Origin: an uncultured Bacteroides sp.
Lineage (GTDB): Bacteria; Bacteroidota; Bacteroidia; Bacteroidales; Bacteroidaceae
DNA: 13,639 nucleotides
Direction: 5' to 3'
Assembly: GCA_959606905.1 (NCBI GenBank)
Contig: CAUHML010000080.1
Span: forward strand, 1-13,639
Shown piece after piece: positions 1 to 5,416 of this stretch. The notes beneath the pieces are model-generated. The model was given only the letters and a program-made list of their open reading frames with translations. It did not search any database and was not told the origin of the DNA. How positions within the stretch are numbered: position 1 is the first letter of the stretch; every line of letters begins with the position of its first letter. The position numbers were made by a program, and so were the translations under genes.

Positions 1-120
1 GTTGCCGGTAGCTGATGCAGCGCCTCGGTTGCCGGTAGCTGATGCAGCGCCTCGGCTGCCGGTAGCTGATGCAGCGCCTCGGTAGCCGGTAGCTGATGCA
101 GCGCCTTGGTAGCCGGTAGC
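1..120 (-). repeat. 27-bp tandem repeat encoding ATGxxGAAS
   Basis: Four full 27-bp units (1-27, 28-54, 55-81, 82-108) and a partial fifth reach from the window edge to 120. The period is nine codons, so the reading frame is kept. Units are identical except at two adjacent codons. Read 5' to 3' on the - strand these encode YQ, YR, SR, NR and then N, using TAC, AGC or AAC followed by CAA or CGA. The array continues beyond the window, so the full copy number is unknown. Confidence 0.95.
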
Positions 121-849
121 AATCTTTTCCTTTACCCACTTACATTTGCTGAAAGTGAACTTGATTGCCGCATCAACAATGCTTTTAATACTTAACTCTG
201 CTCCTATGTGGATTTTTGAGCAAGCAATTTTGGTATCATCCGTATCAACATCCATATCCCCGCTTCCTTCAACTTCATGGAACTTATTCATTCCAATGTA
301 TGCAGGAGGGTAATAGCCAAATACATCTAAGGGATGAAGACAATAGTGGAAACCATTACTACAAGCGCTTATATCACCTTGTTCTTCGTAATCTTTTCCC
401 TCTTCATATTTAAAACCCCTGCAAGTCATATCAGAATTGAAGCCTTTGAACCCTTTTATCTTACTGAATTCTTCCGGGATAGTAACATTATCAGGAAGGT
501 TTGCTCTGAGAGCCATATATGCCATATAATTTGTATCAAACCCCGCTATTCCCGTCCCAATGGCGGTAAGAAGAAACTCCTTTTCAGGATGTTCGTTGGC
601 AAAATTCCGCAAGTTACCCAAATAGGTTATCAAATCTTCTTCTGTGACTTTCTCCATATCTTCATTCAGCGTAGGAATAGCATAGGATTGCCCTTGCAAT
701 CCTTCGGCTTGTCCCATGATTGCACCGAATTTCTCAACTGCTAATCTGGCTGCTCCACCGGCATGGTTACCGTTCATATTACTGCCAAAAACAAATATTT
801 GATTCTCTTTAAGTTCCTGAATATTTTCAGGAGTAAATTTCTTTTTCAT
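1..849 (-). CDS. Macro-like (A1S_2505-type) plus DUF7666-like protein with ATGxxGAAS repeats, partial
   Basis: The frame is open from ATG at 849 to the window edge, giving 283 residues with no stop. Residues 1-122 resemble phage A1S_2505-type macro-like proteins: IFVFGSNMNGNHAGGAA at 18-34, LQGQSYAIPT at 51-60 and TAIGTGIAG at 95-103. Such folds often bind ADP-ribose-type ligands, but activity here is not shown. Residues 133-242 (GFKGF, MTCRGFKYEEG, NGFHYCLHPLDVF, KIACSKIHIGAEL) resemble a domain I associate with DUF7666, found in phage and gut bacterial proteins; that name is from memory. From residue 244 a 9-residue repeat, ATGxxGAAS, runs four full times and continues past the edge, probably as a solenoid tail. 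The gene lies 3' of the tRNA-like gene at 947-1049 and the hairpin at 890-944. Function is unknown; the accessory or phage origin is an inference. Confidence 0.85.
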   Translation of the reverse strand, partial: MKKKFTPENIQELKENQIFVFGSNMNGNHAGGAARLAVEKFGAIMGQAEGLQGQSYAIPTLNEDMEKVTEEDLITYLGNLRNFANEHPEKEFLLTAIGTGIAGFDTNYMAYMALRANLPDNVTIPEEFSKIKGFKGFNSDMTCRGFKYEEGKDYEEQGDISACSNGFHYCLHPLDVFGYYPPAYIGMNKFHEVEGSGDMDVDTDDTKIACSKIHIGAELSIKSIVDAAIKFTFSKCKWVKEKIATGYQGAASATGYRGAASATGSRGAASATGNRGAASATGN

Positions 850-889
850 ATTTATATTGTTATTAATTGGTTTCAAGAAAAACCGGACT

Positions 890-944
890 ATCTTCACAGA
901 CCGCCCGGCTACGACTAAACAAATCCTTCATCTGTAGTGAAGAT
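890..944 (-). ncRNA. Structured element E, long hairpin next to tRNA-like gene
   Basis: Arms ATCTTCAC (890-897) and GTGAAGAT (937-944) are perfectly complementary, and ACAGA (896-900) can alternatively pair with TCTGT (931-935). It begins two bases after the 3' end of the tRNA-like gene and precedes the gene starting at 849. On the + strand it contains CCGGCTACGACTAAAC, close to CCGGATACTAAAC in the anticodon insert of the tRNA-like gene at 3428-3537. The strand is assigned from that neighbour. It could be a terminator or processing signal for the tRNA, although no T tract follows. Confidence 0.4.
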
Positions 945-946
945 GT

Positions 947-1049
947 TGCGACACCCGGACTCGAACCGGGACGAGTTGTCAAGCTCCGCACATCTAAGGT
1001 TTGACATTCCTATCATAGAGTGCTACGTCTACCATTCCGCCATGTCGCA
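947..1049 (-). tRNA. Class II tRNA-like gene with an expanded anticodon loop
   Basis: The acceptor stem is 7 bp (1043-1049 with 947-953). T8 is at 1042. A 3-bp D stem (1038-1040 with 1025-1027) encloses a loop with GG and A21. The T arm is perfect: CCCGG, TTCGAGT, CCGGG. A 17-nt variable region with a GAG/CTC stem (971-987) indicates class II (Leu, Ser or Tyr type). The anticodon stem is GCACT (1023-1019) with GTGC (991-988), plus one more pair if a single T is bulged. It encloses about 25 nt (994-1018) instead of 7. No CCA is encoded. No isotype can be assigned. It may be a tRNA with a small insertion, a decoy or a decayed gene. Confidence 0.6.
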
Positions 1050-1055
1050 GTGTTT

Positions 1056-1076
1056 CCCGACCAGCACGTGGACGGG
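1056..1076 (-). other. Hairpin between methylase gene and tRNA-like gene
   Basis: CCCGACCA (1056-1063) pairs with TGGACGGG (1069-1076) around a 5-nt loop, with one A-A mismatch on the + strand (T-T on the - strand). It lies between the methylase stop (1104) and the 5' end of the tRNA-like gene (1049). It could be a terminator without a T tract or a processing hairpin in the 5' leader. Confidence 0.4.
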
Positions 1077-1103
1077 ACTGTTTACATTAAAAGCTATCAT
1101 GAA

Positions 1104-2648
1104 TTATCCACCCTTACAGGCTGTTTCTTTGTCATTAAACTCTATTTTTCCATTCATAAGAAATGGAAGCATTGAATCTCTAAGTTCTGCAAGAAGTCTA
1201 TTCTCTTCATTATTTAAGTAATAAATATGCTGCTTATACATATTCATGAAAAAAGGCATGATGCTCGATAATATTTTTTTATCTGTATTCTCTATGCAAA
1301 ATATTTTTGAAGCGGAAGATTGGATATATTTGTTCTCAATAATTTTCTCTTTTACTTCGTAATTCTTGAATGATGCAAAACTTTCATTCATCGCCTTTAC
1401 TACTTCATTAGATGCTTCACACGCTCTTATAATTTCTGTAAGCCCCAATTTCTCAGCCCACACTTTATTAACCGTCACTTTTATTACATTACGTTCACGG
1501 ATAACACGGTTAATATCTGCTATAATAGCATTAAAATCACGATGAAGTGTACCTTCCATATAAATTGGAAGATATGGGCCAATATCAAGATTGTAGTTAT
1601 GATTCAAAAGCTCCTCTATGGACACTTTCTTTGAATAACCTTCCTGTTCCTTATGTAGAAGTTCACATATAGCAACCAATTGTTCGTCCGAAAAGGTGTT
1701 AAATTCCTTTTTATATATACGATTATAGTGTGATGCTTCACCTTCTCCACGCTGTTCCCGCACTTCAACAGTTTTCATTTGCTCCGCATTAATCAGCATC
1801 ACATCTTTACTCGTTTTCTTCTTATCAAACAAAAGTATGCAAGTCGCTACAGAGGTAGACTCAAACATCTTTTCCGGCAAAGAAATAGCAGCTTGCAGCC
1901 ATCCCTTCTCAATAAAGTATCTCCTGCACTCTTTCTCTTCTTTGCTTGTAAGCACACCTCTGGGAAGAATCAACGCACATCTTTCACTCCTTTGCAAGCA
2001 ATGCGCCACAAAAGCAAAATTACAAGTGTATTTCTGAGGTAAAGCTTTAATTATATTTTCAGATACAGGAACTTTTAAATTAAATGGCGGGTTGGAAATT
2101 GCTACATCCGCCTTTAAAAGCTCCATTTCTGAGAACATTAACCGTTGAACAGATGAATAAGTAGAGCCTTTAATTGTTCTGTATGAACAAATAACTTTTC
2201 TTGTCAGAATATCTTTATTGATAACCGTTGCCTCAATATTGCGAATACATAAATTAAACAGAAGAATAGGAATTACTTTTTCGTCTAACTCTTCGCATAC
2301 GAATTTTAAATTTGGGTTGATACTCCATTTTTGAATCGTAAGTGCACCGGAACCCGAACAACAGTCATAAACTATTTTTTCTGACGAAGTACAACTTAAA
2401 TAAGCAACAAGTTTAGCGAGGGAAACAGGAGTATAATCTTGCTTTTTTTCTTTCCTGTCAGCATGGTAAAATTGATAGACTTTTTGAAGCCAATCAATCT
2501 TTAAATCCGGGCACAACTCCTTATACTTCTCGAATATCAAAGGTGCGTTCTGAGAAAATAAGGAAGACATTATTTTATCTGGTAATGTACTGACATTAGC
2601 ACATCCAAATAAATCACAAATCTTATTGGTTAATTCTTTTAGTTCCAT
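1104..2648 (-). CDS. N6-adenine DNA methyltransferase, HsdM-like, apparently orphan
   Basis: Predicted to transfer a methyl group from S-adenosylmethionine to adenine in DNA. Numbered from ATG at 2648 (514 aa), QDYTPVSLAKLVA at 70-82 matches the segment before the SAM site in type I and type IIG methylases. VYDCCSGSGAL at 93-103 is motif I, the SAM site. SNPPFNL at 185-191 is motif IV, of the NPPF/Y adenine-methylase type. The C-terminal third has no clear target-recognition domain. A GTG start at 2720 would add 24 Arg-rich residues; I prefer the ATG because MELKEL begins a normal helix and the extension looks untranslated. No hsdS, hsdR or endonuclease gene is visible, so it may protect element DNA or regulate it. 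It lies 81 bp after the gene at 2730-3056, counting from the ATG. Confidence 0.85.
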   Translation of the reverse strand: MELKELTNKICDLFGCANVSTLPDKIMSSLFSQNAPLIFEKYKELCPDLKIDWLQKVYQFYHADRKEKKQDYTPVSLAKLVAYLSCTSSEKIVYDCCSGSGALTIQKWSINPNLKFVCEELDEKVIPILLFNLCIRNIEATVINKDILTRKVICSYRTIKGSTYSSVQRLMFSEMELLKADVAISNPPFNLKVPVSENIIKALPQKYTCNFAFVAHCLQRSERCALILPRGVLTSKEEKECRRYFIEKGWLQAAISLPEKMFESTSVATCILLFDKKKTSKDVMLINAEQMKTVEVREQRGEGEASHYNRIYKKEFNTFSDEQLVAICELLHKEQEGYSKKVSIEELLNHNYNLDIGPYLPIYMEGTLHRDFNAIIADINRVIRERNVIKVTVNKVWAEKLGLTEIIRACEASNEVVKAMNESFASFKNYEVKEKIIENKYIQSSASKIFCIENTDKKILSSIMPFFMNMYKQHIYYLNNEENRLLAELRDSMLPFLMNGKIEFNDKETACKGG

Positions 2649-2729
2649 ATAATTACGTTTTCGTTCCCGTGAGCGTTCCGATGGTTGCCTTACTACTCTC
2701 AAACATCTATTGAGAGCCACGGGAATTCT

Positions 2730-3056
2730 CTATTTTAATTCTTGAATTTGTTTCATTATATTAGATACCTCATCTGCATTTACATAACCAATTACATCAT
2801 CTGTAATTGAGGTATCATAACAAATAGCACCATCTTTAAGGACAGCAACCTCATAAGTATCTATACCGTTAGAATAGAACATATCTCCTTTTACAACACT
2901 TATTCCATAGCCATTATCAAACCGCATTACAGCGTGTTTTGCCTCCATGTATTCCTCACGAAGCGGAGAAGGAAGATGACGTGCCTCCTTGCTAAAAGCA
3001 TGTGGATTAAATACCAAATCCGTAAATGTTTTTACCTTTCTCATATCATTATTCAT
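2730..3056 (-). CDS. Conserved-looking hypothetical protein, 108 aa
   Basis: Soluble 108-residue protein with a Lys/Arg-rich N-terminus (MRKVKTFTDLVFNPH) and a compact C-terminal half (FDNGYGISVVKGDMFYSNG, then DTYEVAVLKDGAICYDT and DDVIGYVNADEV). The second half reads as a small beta-rich domain, and I recall similar short proteins in Bacteroidales phages and mobile elements, but I cannot name a family. The first ATG at 3056 is followed by an in-frame Met at codon 5. It follows the cluster of structured elements at 3066-3354 and lies directly upstream of the methyltransferase, probably on the same transcript. Function unknown. Confidence 0.7.
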   Translation of the reverse strand: MNNDMRKVKTFTDLVFNPHAFSKEARHLPSPLREEYMEAKHAVMRFDNGYGISVVKGDMFYSNGIDTYEVAVLKDGAICYDTSITDDVIGYVNADEVSNIMKQIQELK

Positions 3057-3065
3057 TAAGCATTG

Positions 3066-3128
3066 CTCCCTTCAACGCAACAATACGTGTTTGGCTTTTC
3101 AGCGTGCCCGAATTTGACGGGAAGGGAG
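3066..3128 (-). ncRNA. Structured element D (63 nt)
   Basis: CTCCCTTC (3066-3073) pairs perfectly with GAAGGGAG (3121-3128). Inside, CCG (3108-3110) pairs with CGG (3118-3120), and ACGC (3075-3078) with GCGT (3102-3105), giving a three-way junction like those of elements A and B. It does not show the ACCGSATACT core, so kinship is less certain than for A, B and C. It ends 9 bp before the ATG at 3056 and could act on that gene's translation. Confidence 0.4.
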
Positions 3129-3136
3129 TATATATA

Positions 3137-3208
3137 ATAAGCGTGTACGGGCGCCTTTCATTACCACCGCATACTTTATACCGATTTAAGATTGTATCGG
3201 ACGCTTAT
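3137..3208 (-). ncRNA. Structured element B (72 nt, three-way junction)
   Basis: Closing stem: ATAAGCGT (3137-3144) with ACGCTTAT (3201-3208), perfect. Hairpin P2: CCGAT (3181-3185) with ATCGG (3196-3200), 10-nt loop. Hairpin P3: TACGG (3146-3150) with CCGCA (3167-3171). The one imperfect P3 pair, 3147 with 3170, is A-C on + but U-G on -, which supports a - strand RNA. It shares ACCGCATACT (3166-3175) exactly with element A. Confidence 0.5.
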
Positions 3209-3224
3209 GTTGTCTTTATGACCT

Positions 3225-3294
3225 TTGTCTCTTGCGATACGGACGCCCAAACCGCATACTCTCTACCGTAGGACATTTCGGTGCGAAGAGACAA
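3225..3294 (-). ncRNA. Structured element A (70 nt, three-way junction)
   Basis: Closing stem: TTGTCTCTT (3225-3233) with AAGAGACAA (3286-3294), extendable by CG/CG past one bulge. Hairpin P2: ACCG (3265-3268) with CGGT (3279-3282), 10-nt loop. Hairpin P3: ATACGG (3237-3242) with CCGCAT (3252-3257). The P3 pair 3239 with 3255 is A-C on + but U-G on -. The architecture, the loop size of P2 and the core ACCGCATACT (3251-3260) match element B, while the closing stems differ completely in sequence. Confidence 0.5.
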
Positions 3295-3299
3295 TCACG

Positions 3300-3354
3300 A
3301 TAACCAAGCCTATACGGAGTCCCCGCGTTTCCGCTATCCGTAATCCTCGGTTAT
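3300..3354 (-). ncRNA. Structured element C (55 nt, GAAA tetraloop)
   Basis: Closing stem of nine pairs: ATAACCAAG (3300-3308) with CTCGGTTAT (3346-3354). The pair 3306 with 3348 is A-C on + and U-G on -, again favouring a - strand RNA. Inner stem: TACGGA (3313-3318) with TCCGTA (3337-3342). On the - strand the apex is GCG, GAAA, CGC, a GNRA tetraloop. The + strand run CCGCTATCC is a diverged form of the core motif in A and B. Confidence 0.5.
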
Positions 3355-3427
3355 ATTGAAATAAGTATAAATATCAGATACTTAAACCTCATTTCACATT
3401 CAATACGTCAAAGAACTATGTATTTTG

Positions 3428-3537
3428 CTCCCTCTGCACGACTCGAACGTGCGACCTTCGCTAACCGGAAATTACCGGATACTAAACCTTCGAACAAGTA
3501 ACCATAGCGATGCTCTGCCTGGCTGAGCTAAGAGGAA
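3428..3537 (-). tRNA. tRNA-like gene with a 43-nt anticodon loop
   Basis: The acceptor stem is 7 bp (3531-3537 with 3429-3435, one G-U). T8-A9 are at 3529-3530. The D stem is 4 bp (3525-3528 with 3512-3515) with GG in its loop. The anticodon stem is perfect: TCGCT (3510-3506) with AGCGA (3462-3458). The variable region is 5 nt and the T arm perfect (GCACG, TTCGAGT, CGTGC). The loop (3463-3505) is 43 nt instead of 7. It contains a small hairpin, the linker TTAGTAT and CCGG/CCGG, the architecture of elements A and B, including ACCGGATACT (3474-3483). If the extra 36 nt sat at the canonical 37/38 site, the anticodon would be GGT (Thr); this is speculative. Confidence 0.65.
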
Positions 3538-3540
3538 GGA

Positions 3541-3558
3541 GCGTTGTTCACACAACGC
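3541..3558 (-). other. 7-bp hairpin overlapping the end of the excisionase-like gene
   Basis: GCGTTGT (3541-3547) and ACAACGC (3552-3558) form a perfect stem with a 4-nt loop. It covers the stop codon of the gene at 3548-3760 and ends 3 bp before the acceptor stem of the tRNA-like gene. No T tract follows. It may be a processing or insulating hairpin. Confidence 0.45.
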
Positions 3559-3760
3559 GGTTTCTTTCTATAAACCTTTCAATACTTTTCAATTCGTACC
3601 AAATGGTACGGTTATTATATTTAGAAAATGATATTTCGGCATTATTCCTTAGTTTTTCCAACAAGTCCATGCTGCACCCTAAATATGCCATTGCTTCCTT
3701 GGCGGAGAGCCATATTTTTTGTACGGGTTCCACCTTTCCTATCTTTTTTTGCCTTCCCAT
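3548..3760 (-). CDS. Excisionase-like DNA-binding protein (MerR-type HTH)
   Basis: A 70-residue protein with the layout of HTH_17/excisionase domains: a short basic N-terminus (MGRQKKIGKV), then IWLSAKEAMAYLGCSMDLLEKLRNN as helix-turn-helix, a short wing (AEISFSKYNNRTIWY) and a closing helix (LKSIERFIERN). Members of this family bind attachment sites and direct tyrosine recombinases towards excision, or serve as small regulators. It is the last protein gene of the leftward operon before the tRNA-like gene and begins only 3 bp after the end of the upstream gene. No intact integrase is in the window; one would be expected beyond the left edge. It could equally be a plain transcription factor. 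Confidence 0.7.
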   Translation of the reverse strand: MGRQKKIGKVEPVQKIWLSAKEAMAYLGCSMDLLEKLRNNAEISFSKYNNRTIWYELKSIERFIERNRVV

Positions 3761-3763
3761 AAC

Positions 3764-3997
3764 CTACCAACTTAGACTGTCGTAATATTCTTTGTTACTT
3801 AAATAAGTCTTTACGATTTGAGTATCGCTACAACCTTCACCGAGAGAATCAACGATAACATTGTAAGCCGTTTCCGTCATGTTGTATATGACTTCCTGAT
3901 TATAATCTGATTTGCCTGCGATGCCAAGAAAGAATAAGAAACCGATAAATCCTATTGCAAACATGGCTGTCTGTTTTGATATTTTGTTGATATTCAT
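3764..3997 (-). CDS. Small membrane-anchored or exported hypothetical protein, 77 aa
   Basis: Residues 11-27 (TAMFAIGFIGFLFFLGI) form one hydrophobic helix after a short basic N-terminus, followed by a polar 48-residue tail rich in Asn, Ser, Tyr and acidic residues. This is an N-anchored inner-membrane protein or an uncleaved signal anchor with the tail outside. No lipoprotein Cys is present near the helix. It belongs to the operon that starts at 4541 (8 bp from the gene before, 3 bp to the gene after). No family recognised. Confidence 0.6.
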   Translation of the reverse strand: MNINKISKQTAMFAIGFIGFLFFLGIAGKSDYNQEVIYNMTETAYNVIVDSLGEGCSDTQIVKTYLSNKEYYDSLSW

Positions 3998-4004
3998 AAT
4001 GATA

Positions 4005-4211
4005 TTATTTAAGTCGTTTTACTATCAACCCTTCAGGGCAGCTTGTCGAATAAAAGCTATATCCGTTTTTAGATAGTCTGGACATGGTAGAGCGGGCTAC
4101 ATTGGGTTTTATATGCTTGTCCTTTATAATCACTGTGTCACCGACTTTTATACTTTTTAATGTGTCGGATGGAGATATTTTCTTTACTGCTATTGTCTTG
4201 ATGTCATTCAT
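4005..4211 (-). CDS. Small basic hypothetical protein, 68 aa
   Basis: Lys-rich soluble protein. Residues 20-33 (SIKVGDTVIIKDKH) look like a beta strand pair of an SH3-like or KOW-like fold. Residues 38-50 (VARSTMSRLSKNG) could be a helix followed by a turn and strand (YSFYSTSCPEGLIVKRL). That layout would suit a small nucleic-acid-binding protein, which is an inference only. It lies 18 bp after the gene at 4230-4541. Confidence 0.55.
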   Translation of the reverse strand: MNDIKTIAVKKISPSDTLKSIKVGDTVIIKDKHIKPNVARSTMSRLSKNGYSFYSTSCPEGLIVKRLK

Positions 4212-4229
4212 ATTTATGTGCTAATTGTA

Positions 4230-4541
4230 TTAATCACCCACGAAACAAGAGCCAAAACGCCCTCTGTTGTTAGAAGTATAATAGACGGAAGCCGGAGCAT
4301 TGAAATTATCATAGACGCTTCTTTTTGCCGGCTTATAGCCTTCATTCTCCTTTCTCAATCTATTAGTGAACGCTTTATCGTCAGCAGACTTATAGTCTAC
4401 CATATTGGCTATTTCCTCTTTTACGCGGACAGAAAACTTTGCCATCTTCCATGACTTTTTCAAGCTTTCAGACCAGGTGTATTTTCCGGTCTTGTAGAAG
4501 TTGTGAGCCTTTTTCATTATGTCTGATAAATCGTACTTCAT
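4230..4541 (-). CDS. Hypothetical protein, first gene of the leftward operon, 103 aa
   Basis: N-terminal helices (MKYDLSDIMKKAHNFYKTG) are followed by YTWSESLKKSWKMAKF, a pattern I recognise from many short, uncharacterised Bacteroidales proteins of mobile elements. The C-terminal 40 residues are Asn/Arg/Ser-rich and probably flexible. There is no membrane segment. It is the promoter-proximal gene behind the operator-containing promoter at 4614-4643, with a leader of about 65 nt, so it should be an early, repressor-controlled product. Function unknown. Confidence 0.7.
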   Translation of the reverse strand: MKYDLSDIMKKAHNFYKTGKYTWSESLKKSWKMAKFSVRVKEEIANMVDYKSADDKAFTNRLRKENEGYKPAKRSVYDNFNAPASVYYTSNNRGRFGSCFVGD

Positions 4542-4613
4542 ATTTGCTTTCTTTATTTATTTTCTTATCTTTGTATTTACTTTAAAAAGTAACGTTGTTG
4601 ATTAACAACAGTG

Positions 4614-4643
4614 CAAAGATACAGTAAAATGCTGTATTGGCAA
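4614..4643 (-). promoter_or_regulatory. Leftward promoter with embedded operator O1
   Basis: On the - strand TTG (4641-4643), a 19-bp spacer and TATCTTTG (4614-4621) match the Bacteroidetes -33/-7 consensus. The palindrome TACAGTAAAATGCTGTA (4620-4636) fills the spacer and touches the -7 box, so a bound repressor would block polymerase. The same 17-bp design recurs at 6883-6903, next to the repressor gene. Confidence 0.8.
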
Positions 4644-4649
4644 CACTAA

Positions 4650-4666
4650 TACAGTAAATAAATGTA
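4650..4666. promoter_or_regulatory. Operator-like site O2, degenerate
   Basis: TACAGTAAATAAATGTA has one perfect half-site (TACAGT) and a weaker second half (AATGTA) with the same 5-bp spacing as O1. It lies 30 bp from O1, just upstream of the -33 box of the leftward promoter, and could allow cooperative binding. Confidence 0.55.
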
Positions 4667-4670
4667 TGTT

Positions 4671-4686
4671 ATAAAACATGTTTTAT
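4671..4686. promoter_or_regulatory. 16-bp perfect palindrome
   Basis: ATAAAACATGTTTTAT is a perfect palindrome 26 bp upstream of the gene starting at 4712. Its core AAACATGTTT recurs at about 7632-7641, just after the repressor gene. It may be a second regulator's site; no consensus promoter for the 4712 gene is obvious. Confidence 0.4.
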
Positions 4687-4711
4687 GTAAAGTCTTGATT
4701 AATATATTGTT

Positions 4712-5299
4712 ATGAGTAAGTATGGAAATACAATAACGCTAATATTGTCTGCAATATCTATCATGGTATCTGTGGCTGCTCTATGTAGAACATATCCGCA
4801 TACATCTGATTTGGGAATGGACTATCAAGGGGTGATAGTGGGGATATTAGCGTTACTGGTTACGGTGCTTGTTGGAATGAACTTATATACGTTGGTAGAT
4901 TTCGGAAGGGCGACAAAGGAAGTTGAATTGTTGAAAGCTAAATTACACAATGATATAAATACAAGCTTGGCACTAAACTCTAACGACACATTTATAATGT
5001 ATCACTACTTGATTACTGGTATAGCTCCATTAGGTCTTGAATATAACCTTATACGAAGTGCGTTGTCTTCTTTAGTACACTTGTCAAGCATTGGGCAGTA
5101 TGACGCTTGTGGTGTTGTTTCAAAAACATTGGTTCAATGCGTTGTCAACCCAAGCGGAATAACAATAACAAGAAAATCGAAAGAAGAATTACTATCACTA
5201 TTGTCAGAAGTAAAGCAACCGAAGAAAATTCGCTTGTTTCTTGATGTGGCTCAACTTGTGACATCTCTGAATGTTCTCGAAGTTGTTCACAAAACATAG
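4712..5299 (+). CDS. Hypothetical protein with two N-terminal membrane helices, 195 aa
   Basis: Residues 7-26 (TITLILSAISIMVSVAALC) and 40-63 (GVIVGILALLVTVLVGMNLYTLV) are two membrane helices joined by a short loop. A cytoplasmic helical region of about 130 residues follows (RATKEVELLKAKLHNDINTS and onward), ending in KEELLSLLSEVKQPKKI. It resembles small two-helix membrane proteins of Bacteroides mobile elements without a known role. Its last 155 bp overlap the gene at 5145-5393 on the other strand. The last 40 residues have a diverged copy at 5425-5562. It points away from the leftward operon across the shared control region 4542-4711. Confidence 0.75.
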   Translation: MSKYGNTITLILSAISIMVSVAALCRTYPHTSDLGMDYQGVIVGILALLVTVLVGMNLYTLVDFGRATKEVELLKAKLHNDINTSLALNSNDTFIMYHYLITGIAPLGLEYNLIRSALSSLVHLSSIGQYDACGVVSKTLVQCVVNPSGITITRKSKEELLSLLSEVKQPKKIRLFLDVAQLVTSLNVLEVVHKT

Positions 5300-5393
5300 A
5301 TAAAGAGAGTTCTTCTAATTCTCTAATCGTTTCCCAATGTTCGGGAGAATCGAAGTTTAGACCTTTAAGTTTTGGATGTTTTCTTTTTTTCAT
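5145..5393 (-). CDS. Small tail-anchored hypothetical protein, 82 aa
   Basis: A charged N-terminal part (MKKRKHPKLKGLNFDSPEHWETIRELEEL) is followed by a 22-residue hydrophobic C-terminus (VALLLTIVIVILLSIFLLLLF), as in tail-anchored proteins. The hydrophobic part is encoded opposite the C-terminus of the 4712-5299 protein, so it could be partly an antisense by-product; the N-terminal part extends beyond that overlap and looks like real protein. It lies 23 bp after the similar gene at 5417-5731, in a probable two-gene unit. Confidence 0.5.
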   Translation of the reverse strand: MKKRKHPKLKGLNFDSPEHWETIRELEELSLSMFCEQLREHSEMSQVEPHQETSEFSSVALLLTIVIVILLSIFLLLLFRLG

Positions 5394-5416
5394 AACGAAT
5401 ATAAATTAAATATAAA

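Noticed and set aside
937..1221. 94-codon + strand ORF over the first tRNA-like gene
   Set aside because: It is antisense to the tRNA body and the end of the methylase gene.
3026..3271. 81-codon + strand ORF over the structured elements
   Set aside because: It crosses three inverted-repeat elements and its product looks random; the strand evidence favours - strand RNA.
3225..3294. Reading element A as a degenerate tRNA
   Set aside because: The closing stem is acceptor-like, but there is no TTCRA T loop, no D arm and the junction is three-way.
3066..3354. CRISPR array
   Set aside because: Units lack a common direct repeat of usual length and are internally palindromic with differing stems.
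3066..3354. Hammerhead ribozymes
   Set aside because: The three-way junctions suggested them, but the CTGATGA and GAAA core pair is absent.
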